Source: Rhodohalobacter halophilus
GTDB taxonomy: Bacteria; Bacteroidota; Rhodothermia; Balneolales; Balneolaceae
Assembly (NCBI RefSeq): GCF_001715195.1
Contig: NZ_MDWE01000024.1
Span: 1-64,000 of the forward strand
Direction of reading: 5' to 3'
DNA length: 64,000 bases
The position numbers and the translations under genes were made by a program. A model generated the notes under the pieces. That model did not search any database, had not been told where the DNA came from, and was given only the letters and a program-made list of their open reading frames with translations. Positions within the stretch are counted from its first letter, which is position 1; each line of letters begins with the position of its first letter. This document shows, piece after piece, positions 61,657-64,000 of this stretch.

Positions 61657-62859
61657 ATGAAAGTTACCATAGCAGATAAACTACCTGATGAAGCGATACA
61701 GCAGCTGGAAGAGCTTGGCTTAAGCGTTGATAACAGCGCGGGGTTAAAAGAGACGGACCTCGCAAAGGGTTTGCCGGAGTCTCAAATACTGATCGTACGA
61801 TCCACCGTGGTAAATGAGGCGTGTATCAACAATAGCCCAAAATTGAGTCTTATTATTCGAGCCGGAGCCGGTGTGAATAATATCAATATTGAAGCCGCCA
61901 GCGGGAAAGGTATTTATGTGGCGAACTGCCCCGGGAAAAACGCCATCGCCGTTGCGGAACTGACGATGGGGCTGATTTTATCAATCGACAGATTTATACC
62001 CGACAATGTAGGCGATTTTAAAGCCGGCAGATGGAACAAAGCGGCTTATTCCAAAGCCGACGGATTGTATGGGAAAACGATAGGAGTTATTGGGTTGGGA
62101 ATGATCGGATCAGAAGTGGTAAAACGAGCAAAAGCATTTGGACTGAATGTAGCGGCATGGTCGCGATCACTTACGCCCGCGCAGGCAGAGGAGATGAAGA
62201 TTACATATAAAGAATCTGTGGCTGATGTGGCAAAAAGCTGTGATATTCTGACCGTTCATCTCGCAATGAACGCTGAAACCAAAGGGATTATCTCAAAAGA
62301 AGTGTTGTCGCATCTTAAGGATGGGGCGATGTTTATCAATACATCCCGGGCAGGCGTTGTGGATGAAGAGGCGCTTTATATGGAATTAAAATCAGGCCGG
62401 TTAAAAGCCGGACTCGATGTATTTAGCGACGAACCGGAGTTTAAAGAGGGCGAATTTGACAGCCGGTTTCGTGAGCTCGAAAATGTTTATGTAACCCATC
62501 ATATCGGAGCCAGTACAAACCAGGCACAGTTGGCGGTAGCAAACGATGCAGTGGATATCGTTAGGGGATATATTCAGGAAGGGAAAGTGAGAAACTGGCT
62601 AAATCGATGTGAGCACACCGAATCCCCATGGCAGCTTGTAGTGCGTCATTACGACAAACCGGGTGTTATCGCCAATGTGATGAATGAGCTTAAAGAGGCA
62701 CATATCAATGCCCAGGAGTTGGAGAATGTGATCTTTGACAGAAAACTGGCAGCCTGCTGTACCATACAACTTGATGCGGAGCCTTCCGAAAAAGTTCTGG
62801 AAAACATTCGGACAAGGCAGGATGAGGTGATCACCGCAACGCTGGTGCCCAGAGGGTAG
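61657..62859 (+). CDS. serA: D-3-phosphoglycerate dehydrogenase
   Basis: 400 residues from ATG 61657; a TTG frame 29 codons upstream has no family features. The D-isomer 2-hydroxyacid dehydrogenase core has the NAD motif GVIGLGMIG, the catalytic Arg region INTSRAGVVDEEAL, the Glu and the His in YVTHHIGASTNQAQ. A C-terminal ACT domain (LVVRHYDKPGVIANVMNEL) may bind serine for feedback. The enzyme oxidises 3-phosphoglycerate in the first step of serine synthesis. It is followed by the palindrome-rich spacer, not by serB/serC. Confidence 0.93.
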   Translation: MKVTIADKLPDEAIQQLEELGLSVDNSAGLKETDLAKGLPESQILIVRSTVVNEACINNSPKLSLIIRAGAGVNNINIEAASGKGIYVANCPGKNAIAVAELTMGLILSIDRFIPDNVGDFKAGRWNKAAYSKADGLYGKTIGVIGLGMIGSEVVKRAKAFGLNVAAWSRSLTPAQAEEMKITYKESVADVAKSCDILTVHLAMNAETKGIISKEVLSHLKDGAMFINTSRAGVVDEEALYMELKSGRLKAGLDVFSDEPEFKEGEFDSRFRELENVYVTHHIGASTNQAQLAVANDAVDIVRGYIQEGKVRNWLNRCEHTESPWQLVVRHYDKPGVIANVMNELKEAHINAQELENVIFDRKLAACCTIQLDAEPSEKVLENIRTRQDEVITATLVPRG

Positions 62860-62875
62860 TCAATCAATCCATTTT

Positions 62876-62904
62876 CCGTCAGACCATTGACACTGGTCTG
62901 ACGG
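62876..62904. repeat. small palindromic repeat, copy 3
   Basis: The perfect 11-bp stem CCGTCAGACCA / TGGTCTGACGG encloses a 7-nt loop. It lies 16 bp after the serA stop and shares CCGTCAGACC with the element at 48067. No T tract follows, so it is a poor terminator. Confidence 0.65.
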
Positions 62905-62977
62905 CTCTCTCCTCTCAAGAGGGGAGGTTATCAAATCCGCGTGTGGAATCAACATATGGATGTTTGAAAAATCGATG

Positions 62978-62994
62978 GTCCGCATATAGCGGAC
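62978..62994. repeat. short palindrome gtccgc/gcggac
   Basis: A 6-bp stem around a 5-nt loop (atata), reminiscent of the 5-nt-loop hairpins at 48067 and 48200. Confidence 0.4.
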
Positions 62995-63025
62995 TGTCGA
63001 GTTGTGGAAGAAGAACATAGATTAT

Positions 63026-63054
63026 CCGACTGACCGTGTTAGGCAACCAGTCGG
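63026..63054. repeat. palindrome next to the ackA stop
   Basis: CCGACTG (63026-63032) pairs with CAGTCGG (63048-63054), 9 bp beyond the ackA stop codon. No T run follows on the minus strand. Confidence 0.4.
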
Positions 63055-63063
63055 TGTCTTATT

Positions 63064-64000
63064 CTACAACCACGGACTTTGATGCGTAGCCTGGGCAATT
63101 TTGGCTGCATCGATGGCTATAACGAGCTCTTCATTTGTGGGAATGACATACACATCGGTTTTGGAATCATCCGAGCTGATTTTTTGGACTTTTCCGCGTA
63201 CTGCATTACTATTTTTATCCGGATCAATTTTTATTCCCAAATAGTCCATCCCGGAAAGTGAAAGCTCCCGAATTTCGGCAGAGTTTTCACCAATACCCGC
63301 GGTAAAGATGATGGAATCACACCCATTGAGTGTGGCGATATAGGACCCAATATACTGTTTAACTTTATTGGTGAATACATCAACTGCCTGCTGGCATCGT
63401 CGATCCCCATTGTGCGCTTCCTCCAGCAGATCTCTCATATCACTCGCGTAACCGCTCAAACCAAGCAGTCCACTATGGCGATTCAAAAGAGCGTGAAGGC
63501 TATTCATGGTCAGCTCTTCCTTCTCCATAATGTAGAAGAGGATGGATGGATCGAGGTCACCGCTTCGGGTTCCCATAACCAGACCTGAAAGTGGAGTAAA
63601 GCCCATCGATGTATCAACCGATTTACCTCCGTCAATCGCAGTAATGGAAGCGCCGTTGCCAAGGTGGCAGGTAATGACTTTGGTTTCCTCTACAGGTTTG
63701 TCGATCATTTTGTAGTACTGTCGGCTTACATAGTAGTGTGAGGTGCCGTGAAAACCATATTTACGGATTTTATATCTCCGATAGAGCCTGTTTGGAATAC
63801 CATACAGATACGCTTTTGCCGGAAGCGAGTGGTGAAAAGCCGTGTCAAATACAGCAACATGCGGAATGGTGGGAAGGTGTTTTCTGGCCGCTTCAATTCC
63901 TTTCAAATTGTTTGGGTTGTGAAGTGGTGCCAGGTCAAACGCCTCTTCAATTGCGTGCGTTACATCTTCATCGATTAGCACGGAGTCTTTGAACATTTCG
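63064..64000 (-). CDS. ackA: acetate kinase, C-terminal part
   Basis: The frame runs on beyond the end of the window, so an in-frame ATG at 63994-63996 is not the start; about 90 N-terminal residues are missing. The visible 310 residues hold the acetokinase core: VAVFDTAFHHSLP, RKYGFHGTSHYYVS with the two catalytic-site His, CHLGNGASITAI, SVDTSMGFTPLSGLVMGTRSGDLDP (signature 2) and FTAGIGENSAEIR. The enzyme interconverts acetyl phosphate and acetate with ADP/ATP, for fermentation or acetate use. A phosphotransacetylase gene would be expected upstream, outside the window. Confidence 0.96.
   Translation of the reverse strand, partial: EMFKDSVLIDEDVTHAIEEAFDLAPLHNPNNLKGIEAARKHLPTIPHVAVFDTAFHHSLPAKAYLYGIPNRLYRRYKIRKYGFHGTSHYYVSRQYYKMIDKPVEETKVITCHLGNGASITAIDGGKSVDTSMGFTPLSGLVMGTRSGDLDPSILFYIMEKEELTMNSLHALLNRHSGLLGLSGYASDMRDLLEEAHNGDRRCQQAVDVFTNKVKQYIGSYIATLNGCDSIIFTAGIGENSAEIRELSLSGMDYLGIKIDPDKNSNAVRGKVQKISSDDSKTDVYVIPTNEELVIAIDAAKIAQATHQSPWL

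Overview
The window reads as chromosome of a Gram-negative bacterium of the Bacteroidota/Balneolota/Rhodothermota assemblage, most likely a Balneolota-type marine or halophilic heterotroph. This is an inference from gene content: a SusC/SusD pair, an L28-L33-DUF4295 operon, Sec-type clade II NosZ with a NosL/D/F/Y set, many outer-membrane proteins and lipoproteins, a TTG-N20-TAnnTTTG promoter, and few recognisable Shine-Dalgarno sequences. GC content is moderate and even, and no prophage, insertion sequence or CRISPR array was seen.

Layout. 1-740: end of a glutathione peroxidase gene, tRNA-Asp, and a spacer holding a decayed copy of the tRNA 3' end. 739-4638 (minus): OprP-like porin, a PepSY-like secreted protein, and a histidine kinase/OmpR regulator pair; a nearly identical sequence lies upstream of both the PepSY-like gene and the regulator gene. 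4768-6093 (minus): an SCP2-like domain fused to an R2lox-type Mn/Fe oxidase. 6252-14396: mnmG and rsmG, with two perfect parS sites in rsmG, a WYL regulator, then gyrB-gyrA; this arrangement is typical of origin-proximal DNA. 14599-23862 (plus): rpmB-rpmG-DUF4295, yqeY-cvpA-tyrS, a MarR regulator, comEC, xseB, dxs and queA. 23870-31811: a small hypothetical gene, a lipoprotein, a large metalloprotease-propeller-barrel outer-membrane protein, a baeRF-like protein and an M14 carboxypeptidase.

31965-43274 (plus) is the most coherent functional block, a nitrous-oxide respiration island: Rrf2 regulator, lipoprotein cytochrome c, nosZ, a membrane protein, two NosL-type lipoproteins (one lacking the Cu-binding motif), nosD-nosF-nosY, then hemN, ctaA and a His-rich membrane protein. 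The cytochrome would feed electrons to NosZ, NosL/D/F/Y would mature its copper centres, and the haem genes would serve cytochromes and oxidases. A shared motif upstream of the Rrf2 and cytochrome genes suggests coordinate control.

43376-50580: an SMP-30-like lipoprotein, a membrane-anchored GDPD, a [2Fe-2S] ferredoxin, a TPR protein whose signal peptide is frameshifted, a DUF308-like membrane protein, Xaa-Pro aminopeptidase and an HsdR_N-like protein. 50581-51201 holds a possible Arg-rich leader peptide and a terminator. 51202-56316: SusC/SusD, a gene remnant and a 134-bp palindromic element. 56317-64000: a class A beta-lactamase-like lipoprotein, a six-PAS soluble kinase, a DksA-like protein with a broken zinc finger, a SUMF1-like lipoprotein, serA, a palindrome-rich spacer and the C-terminal part of ackA.

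All function calls come from reading motifs; no database search was possible.
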